DNA from: Vibrio cortegadensis
GTDB taxonomy: Bacteria > Pseudomonadota > Gammaproteobacteria > Enterobacterales > Vibrionaceae
Direction of reading: 5' to 3'
NCBI RefSeq assembly: GCF_024347395.1
Contig: NZ_AP025472.1
Span: 124,001 to 188,000, forward strand
Length of the DNA: 64,000 bases
The notes under the pieces are model-generated. The model had not been told where the DNA came from. It did no database searches and was given only the letters and a program-made list of their open reading frames with translations. A program made the translations under genes and the position numbers. Positions 17,955-26,786 of the stretch are shown one piece after another; within the stretch, counting starts at the first letter, position 1; every line of letters starts with the position of its first letter.

Positions 17955-18308
17955 CTGTATTATTCCACTGTTGTTTTGGATTGTATGCCAGCTAAAAATT
18001 GCCGACATAGTAAAGATAGCACCAACCTGTATCAAAAAACGTGATTGTGAGTTTTATCGATATTCAGGTCAGAAAAATGGAGGCGAAGAGTAGCACGATC
18101 TTGAAGATCTTCTCAAGAAAAAGCTGTTTGTGCTCGTGTAAGAAAAACGCTCAAGTAAGCTTTAATAACGAGCAAAGACTGCTTGAATTATGTTCGATGT
18201 CAAAATAATGTGAAATAGTTACTTATTATTCATAATATCAATGTGATTTTTAATTGAAATTTAATAGTATATTATGTCATTTAATTTGTAGTTAGTTAGG
18301 GTTTTAAA
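17955..18308. other. 354-bp divergent intergenic region
   Basis: Separates gmk (minus) from the chemotaxis-like operon (plus). The last 110 bp are strongly A/T-rich (18200-18308), with several weak -10-like sequences (TATATT, TATTAT near 18270) but no convincing -35. No gene, RNA or operator could be recognised. Confidence 0.6.
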
Positions 18309-18677
18309 ATGTCAGACAGTTTACTTATCGTTGATGATTCATCGTTTTCTCGCCGAATGATCAAGCGCGCAATTCCACAAAGCTGGGAAGTAAGCATTAC
18401 TGAAGCTTCGGGCGGAGAAGATGCACTTTCTCAATGCTCAAACTCTAATTTTGATATTCTTTTCCTTGATATTACAATGCCGGACATAGATGGTATTGAA
18501 GTGCTTAAGCGCCTTAAAACGATGGAATACAGTGCAAGTGTTTACGTTATTTCTGCGGATATTCAACCTGCAATACGTGAAGAAGCGTTCCAACTTGGCG
18601 CAAAAGGCTTTTTACCAAAACCGATCTCTGCTGAAGAGCTTGAATCATTTTTACGCCAGGAGGGCGTGCAATTATGA
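18309..18677 (+). CDS. CheY-like single-domain response regulator
   Basis: Stand-alone receiver domain of 122 residues with no output domain. Visible are the acidic pair (D9/D10 in LIVDDSS), phospho-acceptor D54 in FLDITMPD, the switch Ser (VISAD) and Lys in LPKPIS. Its stop overlaps the next start by 4 bp (ATGA), so the two are probably translated together. With a CheC-like phosphatase domain next to it, the simplest reading is a phosphorelay in which the downstream protein dephosphorylates or is controlled by this regulator. The partner kinase is not in the window. Confidence 0.88.
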   Translation: MSDSLLIVDDSSFSRRMIKRAIPQSWEVSITEASGGEDALSQCSNSNFDILFLDITMPDIDGIEVLKRLKTMEYSASVYVISADIQPAIREEAFQLGAKGFLPKPISAEELESFLRQEGVQL

Positions 18678-19297
18678 GTTCGATCCATTTAAATGCTGAT
18701 GAGTTTGATGCGCTGCGTGAGCTGACTAATATTGGTATGGGCCGTGCAGGTGCTAAATTATCTGAGCTGTTTGAAAGTAAGGTGAAGCTATCTGTCCCTC
18801 ATGTTGATTTAGTATCACAAGAAAAGATCACCGCTTTAGTCCAAGATTTTGGTCAAAAATCTGATCCAGTGAATATCGTGCAACAAGAATTCATTGGTGA
18901 AATGATTGGTCGCTCTTCAGTTATGTACGGTGGTGGAACGTTTACTTCATTAATGGGTTACTTAGGCTATGATGAAGAAGACGCAACATCAACGGCAACT
19001 CAACATGAAATTCTTAATGAGTTAACGAATGTCATTAATAGTGCGAGCCTTTCTGGTTTATCGGAAGAGTTGCAACTTGATTTACACCTGTCTCAGCCTG
19101 CAATTTTGTTCTTTGATACGCAAAGTACTCAAGTTGATGATAGCCGATTAGCGTACTCGGATTCAGATGCACATATTCTATTGATTGATATTAAGTTAGA
19201 GATCGAAGAGAAAGGCGTGCATTGTGACAATATTATCTCTTTAAAAGAGGAAGGGCTTATTAACCTAGTCTCTTCACTACGGAAACTGATGGCATGA
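18674..19297 (+). CDS. CheC-like phosphatase family protein
   Basis: Member of the CheC/CheX/FliY phosphatase family that removes phosphate from CheY-like regulators. The 207 residues carry two family motifs: ELTNIGMGRAGAKLSELF (residues 16-33) and EILNELTNVINSASLSGL (about 115-132). Each has the Glu...Asn pattern used for catalysis, so it looks like a two-site CheC. The gene overlaps both neighbours by 4 bp. CheC proteins usually occur with CheD; no cheD was found. The cognate target is inferred to be the receiver protein upstream. Confidence 0.83.
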   Translation: MSSIHLNADEFDALRELTNIGMGRAGAKLSELFESKVKLSVPHVDLVSQEKITALVQDFGQKSDPVNIVQQEFIGEMIGRSSVMYGGGTFTSLMGYLGYDEEDATSTATQHEILNELTNVINSASLSGLSEELQLDLHLSQPAILFFDTQSTQVDDSRLAYSDSDAHILLIDIKLEIEEKGVHCDNIISLKEEGLINLVSSLRKLMA

Positions 19298-20259
19298 TAG
19301 AAAGTGGTGAATTTGATTTCTCTTCGGTTCTAGAGTCGATGTCAACAGCGGGCGTTTTTGCTGTTGACCGCCGTCTGAATGTGATTTTTTGGAATCGCTT
19401 CATGGAGATCCATAGCAAACTCAAATCAGAAGAGATTCTTAATCAACACTTACCTCGGTTTTTCCCAGAACTCAAAGAGGGCTGGTTTGCCAAAAAAGTA
19501 CGTTCAGTGATGGTGCTAGGAAATCAATCCTACACCAACTGGACGCAACGTCCGTATTTGTTGCATTTCCCAACTAGTCAGTTTTCGGGCGTTGAGTCAT
19601 CGCAAATGTATCAAAACTGTGCAATGTGGCCGTTGCTGGATACGAATGGCACCGTCCAAGGTGTATGTATCTCGATACATGATGTGACCGAGATGGCTCA
19701 AGCACAGTTGTTGCTTGAAGAGGCGACAGAGCAAGTATTGACTCTTGAAGAGACAAGTAACCGTGACGAACTTACTGGTTTATACAACCGTCGTTACTTC
19801 TTTGAACAGCTAAACCATGACATTGCGCGTTGTAAGCGTTATGAATGGTCTCTGACATACGCGATTTTTGATGTCGATAAATTTAAACATATCAATGATA
19901 CCTATGGTCACCCAGTTGGCGATGAAGTCTTAAAAGAGCTGGGAAATCGTGTTCATCACTGTTTGCGAACATCTGATACGTTATGCCGTTTTGGTGGCGA
20001 AGAGTTTGTTCTTCTACTGCCTAATTTACCCGATGAATTCGCGCGCGGTGTATTAGAGAGAATTTGCCAATCTATCGCGAAAAAACCAATTACTGTCGAT
20101 GGTGTAGACATTCCAGTTACGATCAGCGTGGGCGGCGGCATTGTGGATTTCGAAGTGCCTGCAAAAGATATTTTATCTGATACAGATAAAGCACTTTATA
20201 AAGCAAAACAGAGTGGCAGGAACTGTGTCGTAATGGCTTCTGATTGCAAGAATGATTGA
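19294..20259 (+). CDS. PAS-GGDEF diguanylate cyclase
   Basis: Makes cyclic di-GMP from two GTP. The 321 residues have a PAS-like sensory domain (about 10-135), a short coiled linker (LLEEATEQVLTLEETS) and a GGDEF domain from about 155 with the active-site sequence GGEEF at 234-238. The inhibitory I-site RxxD (RTSD, 225-228) stands exactly five residues upstream, so product feedback is expected. No membrane segment is present, so it is cytosolic. It is the last gene of a three-gene coupled operon (ATGA overlap) and is closed by a strong terminator. Confidence 0.92.
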   Translation: MIESGEFDFSSVLESMSTAGVFAVDRRLNVIFWNRFMEIHSKLKSEEILNQHLPRFFPELKEGWFAKKVRSVMVLGNQSYTNWTQRPYLLHFPTSQFSGVESSQMYQNCAMWPLLDTNGTVQGVCISIHDVTEMAQAQLLLEEATEQVLTLEETSNRDELTGLYNRRYFFEQLNHDIARCKRYEWSLTYAIFDVDKFKHINDTYGHPVGDEVLKELGNRVHHCLRTSDTLCRFGGEEFVLLLPNLPDEFARGVLERICQSIAKKPITVDGVDIPVTISVGGGIVDFEVPAKDILSDTDKALYKAKQSGRNCVVMASDCKND

Positions 20260-20281
20260 TTTTTATATGCTTCGATTAATA

Positions 20282-20314
20282 TCAAAAAAGCCCTAGTGAT
20301 TAGGGCTTTTTTGA
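20282..20314. terminator. Bidirectional terminator between the GGDEF gene and yicC
   Basis: Stem AAAAAAGCCCTA / TAGGGCTTTTTT around a short GTGA-type loop, with A-run and T-run on either side. It serves both convergent genes. Confidence 0.92.
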
Positions 20315-20336
20315 TCCGATAGAGTCAGAATGGCGA

Positions 20337-21203
20337 TTACTCGATATTCTGGATCTGCTCGCGCATTTGTTCGATAAGCACTTTCAGTTCAACACCTGAC
20401 GCGGTGATATCGGTACTGATTGATTTTGATGCCAGCGTGTTCGACTCACGGTTGAACTCTTGCATCATGAAGTCCAGTTTACGACCACATGCGCCACCTT
20501 TCTTCAATACTACGTTGGCTTCTTTAACGTGAGAGTCTAAGCGATCTAGCTCTTCTGCTACGTCAGATTTTTGTGCCAGCAGAATAAGCTCTTGCTCCAC
20601 GCGAGAACCTTCAAGTTCGATTTTAGCGTCTTCAAATTTAGTCAGTAGACGTTCACGTTGCCACTCTAGGATTTCAGGCATACGAGCGCGTACTTTTACC
20701 ACTTCATCGGTAATTGCATCTAGACGCTGTACAATGAGCGCCTTCATGTTCTCACCTTCGCGAGCACGGGCGTCAATAAATTCTGCAATCGCATCGTTGA
20801 ACGCTTCAAGTAGGTCTTTATTGATGGCATCCATGTCTTGCTCTGGTGTTTCCATCACTCCAGGCCAGTTCATGATTTGGAATGGATTTAAGCGGCTCTC
20901 TTCGCCAGTCATACCCATTACTTGGTTGGCTGCATTGATCACTTGCTGAGCTAGGCCTTCGTTAATGCTTAATTCGCCTTTAGCTGCAGGGTTCGCTTCA
21001 AAGCGCAGGTTACATTCAACTTTGCCGCGAGCAAGACGCTTGCGAAAACGTTCGCGTAGAATTGGCTCTAAACCACGGAACTGCTCTGGCATGCGAAAAT
21101 AAGTTTCTAGATAACGTTGGTTTACGCTGCGGATTTCCCAAACGGCGGTACCCCAGTCACCTTTTACTTCTTTACGTGCATAAGCGGTCATGCTGTAGAT
21201 CAT
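20337..21203 (-). CDS. yicC: YicC family endoribonuclease-like protein
   Basis: Conserved gammaproteobacterial protein. E. coli YicC has been reported as an endoribonuclease affecting small RNA turnover. The 288 residues start MIYSMTAYARKEV, the standard YicC beginning, and end with the DUF1732-type segment (SDVAEELDRLDSHVKEANVVLKKG and the following FMMQEFNRESNTLASK). The central half is helical and acidic. It is divergent from rph, the conserved yicC/rph arrangement. Confidence 0.94.
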   Translation of the reverse strand: MIYSMTAYARKEVKGDWGTAVWEIRSVNQRYLETYFRMPEQFRGLEPILRERFRKRLARGKVECNLRFEANPAAKGELSINEGLAQQVINAANQVMGMTGEESRLNPFQIMNWPGVMETPEQDMDAINKDLLEAFNDAIAEFIDARAREGENMKALIVQRLDAITDEVVKVRARMPEILEWQRERLLTKFEDAKIELEGSRVEQELILLAQKSDVAEELDRLDSHVKEANVVLKKGGACGRKLDFMMQEFNRESNTLASKSISTDITASGVELKVLIEQMREQIQNIE

Positions 21204-21295
21204 TGAATTGTCCTTTACTTAGGAGAGATGAAAATTATGTGGTCGATATGTTAGCACAGAAAATAGAAAAGAGACGAGATGAGCCTATCGCGTAC

Positions 21296-21324
21296 TCGAC
21301 CCTAAAGCCTTCTTTCGTTATAAT
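21296..21324 (+). promoter_or_regulatory. Sigma-70 promoter for rph-pyrE
   Basis: TCGACC (21296-21301), 17-base spacer, consensus TATAAT (21319-21324), about 42 bp before the rph start. Confidence 0.6.
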
Positions 21325-21365
21325 CTCGCCCCAACCGAATTCATCCCATTCATAGGTAGTATTTC

Positions 21366-22082
21366 ATGCGTCCAAATGACCGCGCTGTAGATCAAGTTCG
21401 TCCAATTAAAATTACTCGTAACTTTACTGCTTATGCTGAAGGCTCAGTATTGGTGGAGTTCGGCAACACCAAAGTATTGTGTAACGCAACAGTAGAAGAG
21501 AACGTGCCACGTTGGTTGAAAGGCCAAGGTAAAGGCTGGGTAACCGCTGAGTACGGCATGTTACCGCGTGCAACTCATACTCGTAACCGCCGTGAAGCTG
21601 CAAGTGGCAAGCAGGGTGGTCGTACAATGGAAATCCAACGTCTTATCGCTCGTAGCCTACGTGCTGTTGTGGATTTAAAAGCGATGGGTGAAATCATGAT
21701 CACCGTTGACTGTGACGTAATCCAAGCGGATGGCGGAACTCGTACTGCTTCTATTTCTGGTGCAAGTGTGGCAATGGCTGATGCAATCCAAAGCTTGATT
21801 GCAAAAGGCAAACTGAAAAGTAACCCGATGAAAGGGCACGTTGCGGCCGTTTCTGTTGGTATCGTAAACCAAGAAGCACTGTGTGACTTAGAATACACGG
21901 AAGACTCAGCAGCCGACACAGACATGAATGTTGTCATGACAGAAGATGGCAAGATGATTGAAGTTCAAGGCACCGCAGAGGGCGAACCGTTCAGTCATGC
22001 AGAGTTGTTAGAATTACTGGCTCTGGCAAATAAAGGCATTGCCGACATTGTCGAAGCGCAGAAATTGGCGTTAGCCGAATAA
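21366..22082 (+). CDS. rph: Ribonuclease PH
   Basis: Phosphorolytic 3'-to-5' exoribonuclease that trims tRNA precursors. The 238 residues are full-length, with RPNDRAVDQVRPI at the start, phosphate-binding Arg residues in the THTRNRREAASGKQGGRTMEIQ region (split here only for reference) and VDCDVIQADGGTRTASI in the second half. E. coli K-12 strains carry a frameshifted rph; this copy is intact. pyrE follows after 106 bp that hold an attenuator-like hairpin. Confidence 0.97.
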   Translation: MRPNDRAVDQVRPIKITRNFTAYAEGSVLVEFGNTKVLCNATVEENVPRWLKGQGKGWVTAEYGMLPRATHTRNRREAASGKQGGRTMEIQRLIARSLRAVVDLKAMGEIMITVDCDVIQADGGTRTASISGASVAMADAIQSLIAKGKLKSNPMKGHVAAVSVGIVNQEALCDLEYTEDSAADTDMNVVMTEDGKMIEVQGTAEGEPFSHAELLELLALANKGIADIVEAQKLALAE

Positions 22083-22091
22083 TTTATTGAG

Positions 22092-22119
22092 TAGCTCCCA
22101 ATTTGGGGGCTATTTTTTT
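22092..22119 (+). terminator. rph terminator / pyrE attenuator hairpin
   Basis: TAGCTCCCA pairs with TGGGGGCTA, followed directly by seven T. It begins 10 bp after the rph stop. In E. coli the rph-pyrE hairpin is a UTP-sensing attenuator in which ribosomes translating the end of rph block the terminator when UTP is short; the geometry here fits the same mechanism. Confidence 0.85.
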
Positions 22120-22188
22120 ATCTGGTTTTCCCCAACCAGTGACTTTATATAGGCCAGTAGTCGTGGCCTTTATTATGAGAGGAAAAAC

Positions 22189-22830
22189 ATGAAAGCATAT
22201 CAACGTGAATTTATTGAGTTTGCACTAGAGAAAGAAGTTCTAAAGTTTGGTGAGTTTACTTTAAAGTCTGGTCGTAAGAGCCCTTACTTCTTTAATGCTG
22301 GATTGTTTAACACAGGACGTGATTTAGCGCGCCTAGGTCGTTTCTATGCCGCAGCGTTGGCGGATTCTGGCATTGAATTTGATGTGTTGTTTGGCCCTGC
22401 TTACAAAGGGATCCCAATCGCCACTACAACCGCGGTTGCTCTGGCTGATCATCATGATGTGGACACGCCTTACTGCTTTAACCGTAAAGAAGCGAAAAAC
22501 CATGGTGAAGGTGGCAACCTTGTCGGAAGCGATCTTGAAGGACGAATTATGTTGGTTGACGATGTAATTACGGCAGGCACTGCAATTCGTGAATCTATGG
22601 AGATCATCCAAGCGAACGGTGCTGACTTGGCTGGCGTATTGGTTGCGATTGACCGCCAAGAAAAAGGTAAAGGTGAATTGTCTGCGATTCAAGAAGTGGA
22701 GCGAGATTTCGGTTGTGCGATCATTTCAATCGTCAGTTTGACAGACCTTGTGACTTTCTTAGAAGAGAAGGGCACCAGTGTTGAGCATTTAGATGCGGTG
22801 AAAGCGTATCGCGCTCAATACGGGATTTAG
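22189..22830 (+). CDS. pyrE: Orotate phosphoribosyltransferase
   Basis: Converts orotate and PRPP to OMP in pyrimidine synthesis. The 213 residues start MKAYQREFIEFAL and contain the PRPP-binding motif MLVDDVITAGTAIRES (about 120-135) and the catalytic loop FNRKEAKNHGEGG. Start has GAGAGGAAAAAC upstream. It is transcribed from the rph promoter through the attenuator hairpin and ends at a strong bidirectional terminator. Confidence 0.97.
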   Translation: MKAYQREFIEFALEKEVLKFGEFTLKSGRKSPYFFNAGLFNTGRDLARLGRFYAAALADSGIEFDVLFGPAYKGIPIATTTAVALADHHDVDTPYCFNRKEAKNHGEGGNLVGSDLEGRIMLVDDVITAGTAIRESMEIIQANGADLAGVLVAIDRQEKGKGELSAIQEVERDFGCAIISIVSLTDLVTFLEEKGTSVEHLDAVKAYRAQYGI

Positions 22831-22887
22831 TCTTTACGCACGGGTAAAGCACCCAAGCTGATGCGCTGCTTAATACTATGAGTGGTT

Positions 22888-22926
22888 AAAAAAACGCGGA
22901 TACCCAATTGGGGTCCGCGTTTTTGT
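22888..22926. terminator. Bidirectional terminator between pyrE and slmA
   Basis: ACGCGGA..CCC pairs with GGG..TCCGCGT around AATT, with seven A before and TTTTTG after. It serves the convergent pyrE and slmA transcripts. Confidence 0.9.
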
Positions 22927-22933
22927 TGATTCG

Positions 22934-23524
22934 CTATTTAATTTGAGCGCTGAGCAGAGCCCAGTAAGCATCAAAGTTTTCAGTCGGCTGATATTTAAAA
23001 TCAGAACGAACAAAACGATTCAAACTCCCTTCCACTTGCCCAAGAAGTTGTGCCGCTAAAATACCTTCATCAACAGGGAAAGATTTGCCTTCACGTAGTT
23101 TTCTTTCTCTTAGAATCTGGCGTAAAGAGGTTTCAATACGCTCAAACAGTTGATTAATTCGTTCACGCAGTCGTTCGTTTTCAAACATCAACGCATGACC
23201 CGATAAGATCCGAGTTAACCCTGGGTTTCTCTCTGAAAATGCCAGTATTAATTGAAGCACAAGTCGAATGCGTTCCAGCGTATCCTTTTCTTCATCAAGA
23301 ATACGGTTAATTCGTGACATGAGTGAATCTTCAATAAATTCAATCAGCCCTTCAAACATTCGAGCTTTACTTGGAAAGTGTCGATATAAAGCAGCTTCAG
23401 ATACTCCGACCTGTTTTGCCAGCTTTGCCGTTGTTATGCGTGAAGCACCATCGGTAGACTCTAACATCTGAGCAAGCGCCTGAAGTATCTCTTCACGACG
23501 ATTGGTTTTTCTTGTACCGGCCAT
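22934..23524 (-). CDS. slmA: Nucleoid occlusion factor SlmA
   Basis: TetR-fold DNA-binding protein that binds SlmA sites on the chromosome and blocks FtsZ ring assembly over the nucleoid. The 196 residues have the N-terminal helix-turn-helix (about 28-50, TTAKLAKQVGVSEAALYRHF) and the all-helical dimer domain. It lies between pyrE and coaBC, the standard place. 58 bp separate it from the upstream coaBC gene, so the two may be cotranscribed. Confidence 0.96.
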   Translation of the reverse strand: MAGTRKTNRREEILQALAQMLESTDGASRITTAKLAKQVGVSEAALYRHFPSKARMFEGLIEFIEDSLMSRINRILDEEKDTLERIRLVLQLILAFSERNPGLTRILSGHALMFENERLRERINQLFERIETSLRQILRERKLREGKSFPVDEGILAAQLLGQVEGSLNRFVRSDFKYQPTENFDAYWALLSAQIK

Positions 23525-23582
23525 GACTCCGATTCCTTGTTATAACTATATTTGAATAGACATTATTTTTATTGTTTGGGGG

Positions 23583-24788
23583 TTATCCCAATAGGTTGAT
23601 TCTAATCTGTTTGATGATTTCTTGTCCTAACTCTAACTTAGAAGCGAGAGGTAACGCCTTTTCGCCACCTTGCCAAAATAGGTGCAAAGCGTTGTCGTTG
23701 CTATTAAACCCTTGCCCCGGCAGAGAGACATCATTTGCACAGATCATATCTAAGTTTTTACGACTTAGTTTAGAGCGAGCGTAGGTTTCTACATCTTGTG
23801 TTTCTGCTGCAAAGCCAACAGTAAAAGGTCGGTTCTCTTTTAAATTGGCAACGGCTGCAACGATATCTGGATTTTTCACCATATGAATGGTCATTGAGTC
23901 GACATCATCGGTTTTTTTCAACTTTTGATCGGCAACCTGAACAGGGCGGTAATCTGCGACAGCAGCACAGCTAATGAAAACATCATGACTCGTTGCACGT
24001 TCCAGTGCGGCATCATGCATCTGTTGTGCGCTAGAAACATTAATTCGATCTACATTCGTAGGAGTGCTAAGGGAAACAGGGCCGCTGATAAGTGTCACTT
24101 TTGCCCCTTGTTCTGCCGCAGATTGAGCAATCGCGTAACCCATTTTTCCAGAGCTATGGTTGGTAATATAACGGACAGGATCTATCGCTTCACAAGTTGG
24201 GCCTGCAGTGATCAGGATTGATTTTCCTTGCAGTGCTTTAGGTTGAAAAAATGCTTCACAGTGATGCACTAACTGCATAGGTTCGAGCATGCGTCCCGGG
24301 CCAACATCTCCACAAGCTTGCTCACCAGCCGCTGGACCCCAAATTGTCATGCCACGGCGCTGTAATGTGGCGATGTTCTCTTGAGTCGCGAGGTTTTGAT
24401 ACATTTGTTGATTCATTGCAGGAGAGACCGAAATCGGTGAATCTGTCGCAAGAACCAGAGTGCTCAATAAATCATTACCCATGCCAGCAGCCATACGAGC
24501 AATGAGATCGGCTGTCGCAGGGGCCAATAAAATGAGATCCGCCCATTTGGCTAACTCAATGTGTCCCATCGAGGCTTCAGCTGAAGGGTCAAGCAAGCTA
24601 CTTGATACTGGTCTGCCAGATACGGCCTGCATGGTGAGCGGAGTGATAAACTCTTTCGCTGCTTTTGTCATCACGACTTGAACGTCAGCACCGCGTTCGA
24701 TGAGGCGTCTTGTGAGTTCTGCACATTTATAGGCTGCAATACCGCCACTTATTCCAAGTAGGATTTTTTTTCCAGCAAGTGTTTTCAT
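23583..24788 (-). CDS. coaBC: Bifunctional phosphopantothenoylcysteine decarboxylase / phosphopantothenate-cysteine ligase
   Basis: Carries out two steps of coenzyme A synthesis. The N-terminal half (about 1-185) is the FMN-dependent decarboxylase CoaC, with GISGGIAAYK, the active-site His region and PAMNQQMY. The C-terminal half (about 190-400) is the CTP-dependent ligase CoaB, with ITAGPTCEAIDPVRYITNHSSGKMG split across the dinucleotide-binding and dimer regions. A TTG at 24791 is in frame, but ATG at 24788 has GGAG eight bases upstream and is preferred. 401 aa, full length. Confidence 0.97.
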   Translation of the reverse strand: MKTLAGKKILLGISGGIAAYKCAELTRRLIERGADVQVVMTKAAKEFITPLTMQAVSGRPVSSSLLDPSAEASMGHIELAKWADLILLAPATADLIARMAAGMGNDLLSTLVLATDSPISVSPAMNQQMYQNLATQENIATLQRRGMTIWGPAAGEQACGDVGPGRMLEPMQLVHHCEAFFQPKALQGKSILITAGPTCEAIDPVRYITNHSSGKMGYAIAQSAAEQGAKVTLISGPVSLSTPTNVDRINVSSAQQMHDAALERATSHDVFISCAAVADYRPVQVADQKLKKTDDVDSMTIHMVKNPDIVAAVANLKENRPFTVGFAAETQDVETYARSKLSRKNLDMICANDVSLPGQGFNSNDNALHLFWQGGEKALPLASKLELGQEIIKQIRINLLG

Positions 24789-24988
24789 CAATTATTCTCC
24801 AGATTTATCTCAGGATTTTATCACAGACATTTGATTATTTTTGCTCTTCTTATGGATAAAAGAGGAACAAGTCAAAGCAATAGGATGCGGTTTATTCAAA
24901 TTTATAGAAAGATCGGCTTACTCACAGATATTCCTAAATGTGAAGGCATGATATTGATAATCAAACAATAACAACAATAGGAATATCA

Positions 24989-26668
24989 ATGTTACTTGCG
25001 CTAAAAAGTAAAACGAAACTGCTGCTTCTCACGGTCATTCCTCTTATAACCATTACCGCTTTGGTGACTCTGGTTTACTACTGGAACGGAACTAAGAGCC
25101 TAGATATTGAAGCAGAAGAGTATCGTACTGAACTCGTGGACACGAAAAAAAGCGAGCTACAAGCCTACTTAATGATGGGCGTGACCGCCGTTAGTGAGTT
25201 GTATGACTCCGATATCAATGGTGAAAATCGAGCTCAAGCCAAGGCAATTCTTAAAGCGATGCGCTTTGAAAGTGATGGCTACTTCTTTGCTTATGATTCT
25301 CAAGGGGTCAATACGCTTCATGCGATCAAACCACAATTAGAGGGAAAAAATCTTTATGGCTTAAAAGATAAGAACGGTGTGCCCGTTATTGCAGGTTTAA
25401 TTGACGCGTCTAAAAATGGCGATGGTTTTCTCTATTTTTCGTGGCATAAACCATCGATAGATAAACAAGCTCCGAAATTAGGTTATGCGGAATACATGCC
25501 TAAATGGGATTGGGTGTTAGGCACAGGTATCTATATTGATGACATTGATCAGCAAGTGTCGATGTATCGGTTAGATAGAGAGAACCAACTGAAAGAGCAT
25601 ACACTTTCTGCTATTGGGTTATCGTCTGTCGGTTTGTTGCTTACTATCCTGATCGTGAGCTTTTTTGTGTCAAAAGGCATTGCACCATTGCAGCATATCG
25701 TGGATTCGTTAAAAGATGTGGCGGCTGGAGATGGCGACTTAACTGCCCGATTAAAAGTAGAGAGCCAAGATGAGATTGGTGATGTCGCGTTAGCATTTAA
25801 TGAATTCATGGATAAGTTACATCCTCTTATTCAAGATATTCGACAATCGGCAGAATCTGTCCAGCAAGCTGCGAGCGATTTAGACAGTCAAACATGTGGT
25901 GCTAGCAGTCAGATGCAAACCCACTGCCTTGAAACCGACAAAGTGGTTACTGCTGTGACTGAAATGAGTGCGACCTCTCGTGAGGTGGCCAATAATACCA
26001 ATGCGACTTCAAGTGCGATTGAATCAGCAAATCGTCAAATTTCAGATGCTCAAGAAGAGGTCGATTTGGCTATTAACGGGATCGAAAGCTTAGTGAGTGA
26101 AGTGAACACCACTTCTGAAGCGATTCAGGCATTAAGCCAGCAAACTGAAAAAATCACCAATGTATTGCAAGTGATCGGTGAGATTGCGGGTCAGACAAAT
26201 CTGTTGGCCTTGAATGCTGCGATTGAAGCGGCAAGGGCTGGCGAGCAGGGTCGTGGTTTTGCTGTGGTGGCGGATGAGGTGCGCTCGTTGGCAAGCCGTA
26301 CCCAAAACAGTACTCAAGAGATAAGTGAAATGCTGCAGTCTTTACATTCAGGGGTGAGTTTAGCGGTTAGCACCATGAATTCCAGCCAAGAGCGCGGTAA
26401 TCAAACTGTCGCGGAGTCCGTGCAAATTCGAGATAGCTTGATGGGAATTCAGCAAGCGGTCGGGACTATTCAAGATATGGGAATTCAAACCGCCTCTGCT
26501 GCCGAGCAACAAAGTGCTGTTGCGGAAGATATTAATCAGAACTTAGTGTCGATTCAGCATATTGTTAATGAGTTAAGTGGGAACTTGCAGCAATCTGAAA
26601 CGATCAGTGCAACGCTGTCAGAATCCGGTAAGCAAATGAGCGCTTTGGTCGGACACTTTAAGTTATAG
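24989..26668 (+). CDS. Methyl-accepting chemotaxis protein with single Cache domain
   Basis: Chemoreceptor that would control CheA through CheW. The 559 residues have a first membrane segment at about 10-30, a periplasmic sCache_2-type domain (about 35-185, GYFFAYDSQGVNTLHAIKP and WDWVLGTGIYIDDI), a second membrane segment (about 205-225), HAMP (about 226-280) and a signalling domain with the hairpin tip EIAGQTNLLALNAAIEAARA. The ligand cannot be read from sequence; sCache_2 receptors often bind small organic acids. No EWxxF-type tether is present at the C-terminus (ends LVGHFKL). It stands between coaBC and radC. Confidence 0.93.
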   Translation: MLLALKSKTKLLLLTVIPLITITALVTLVYYWNGTKSLDIEAEEYRTELVDTKKSELQAYLMMGVTAVSELYDSDINGENRAQAKAILKAMRFESDGYFFAYDSQGVNTLHAIKPQLEGKNLYGLKDKNGVPVIAGLIDASKNGDGFLYFSWHKPSIDKQAPKLGYAEYMPKWDWVLGTGIYIDDIDQQVSMYRLDRENQLKEHTLSAIGLSSVGLLLTILIVSFFVSKGIAPLQHIVDSLKDVAAGDGDLTARLKVESQDEIGDVALAFNEFMDKLHPLIQDIRQSAESVQQAASDLDSQTCGASSQMQTHCLETDKVVTAVTEMSATSREVANNTNATSSAIESANRQISDAQEEVDLAINGIESLVSEVNTTSEAIQALSQQTEKITNVLQVIGEIAGQTNLLALNAAIEAARAGEQGRGFAVVADEVRSLASRTQNSTQEISEMLQSLHSGVSLAVSTMNSSQERGNQTVAESVQIRDSLMGIQQAVGTIQDMGIQTASAAEQQSAVAEDINQNLVSIQHIVNELSGNLQQSETISATLSESGKQMSALVGHFKL

Positions 26669-26722
26669 CTATCTATCTTAGTTAATTATCAATTACATTA
26701 AACATTAGATCCTCTCTAATAA

Positions 26723-26750
26723 CGGCGAAGGAAAATTGCAACCTTCGCCG
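26723..26750 (+). terminator. GC-rich stem-loop after the chemoreceptor gene
   Basis: CGGCGAAGG pairs perfectly with CCTTCGCCG around a 10-base loop, 55 bp after the stop codon. The tail (AATCTGTTTCC) has few T, so it could be a weak terminator or an RNA-stabilising hairpin. Confidence 0.5.
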
Positions 26751-26786
26751 AATCTGTTTCCTATAGTGAAAACTTAGGGAGCTTAT

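Noticed and set aside
17955..18035. N-terminal extension of guanylate kinase by 27 residues
   Set aside because: The normal Gmk start MGKGTLYIVSAPSGAGK lies at 17954; the extension has no SD and no family counterpart.
23925..24221. Plus-strand open frame inside coaBC
   Set aside because: Complete overlap with a well-conserved gene on the other strand and no SD; coding shadow.
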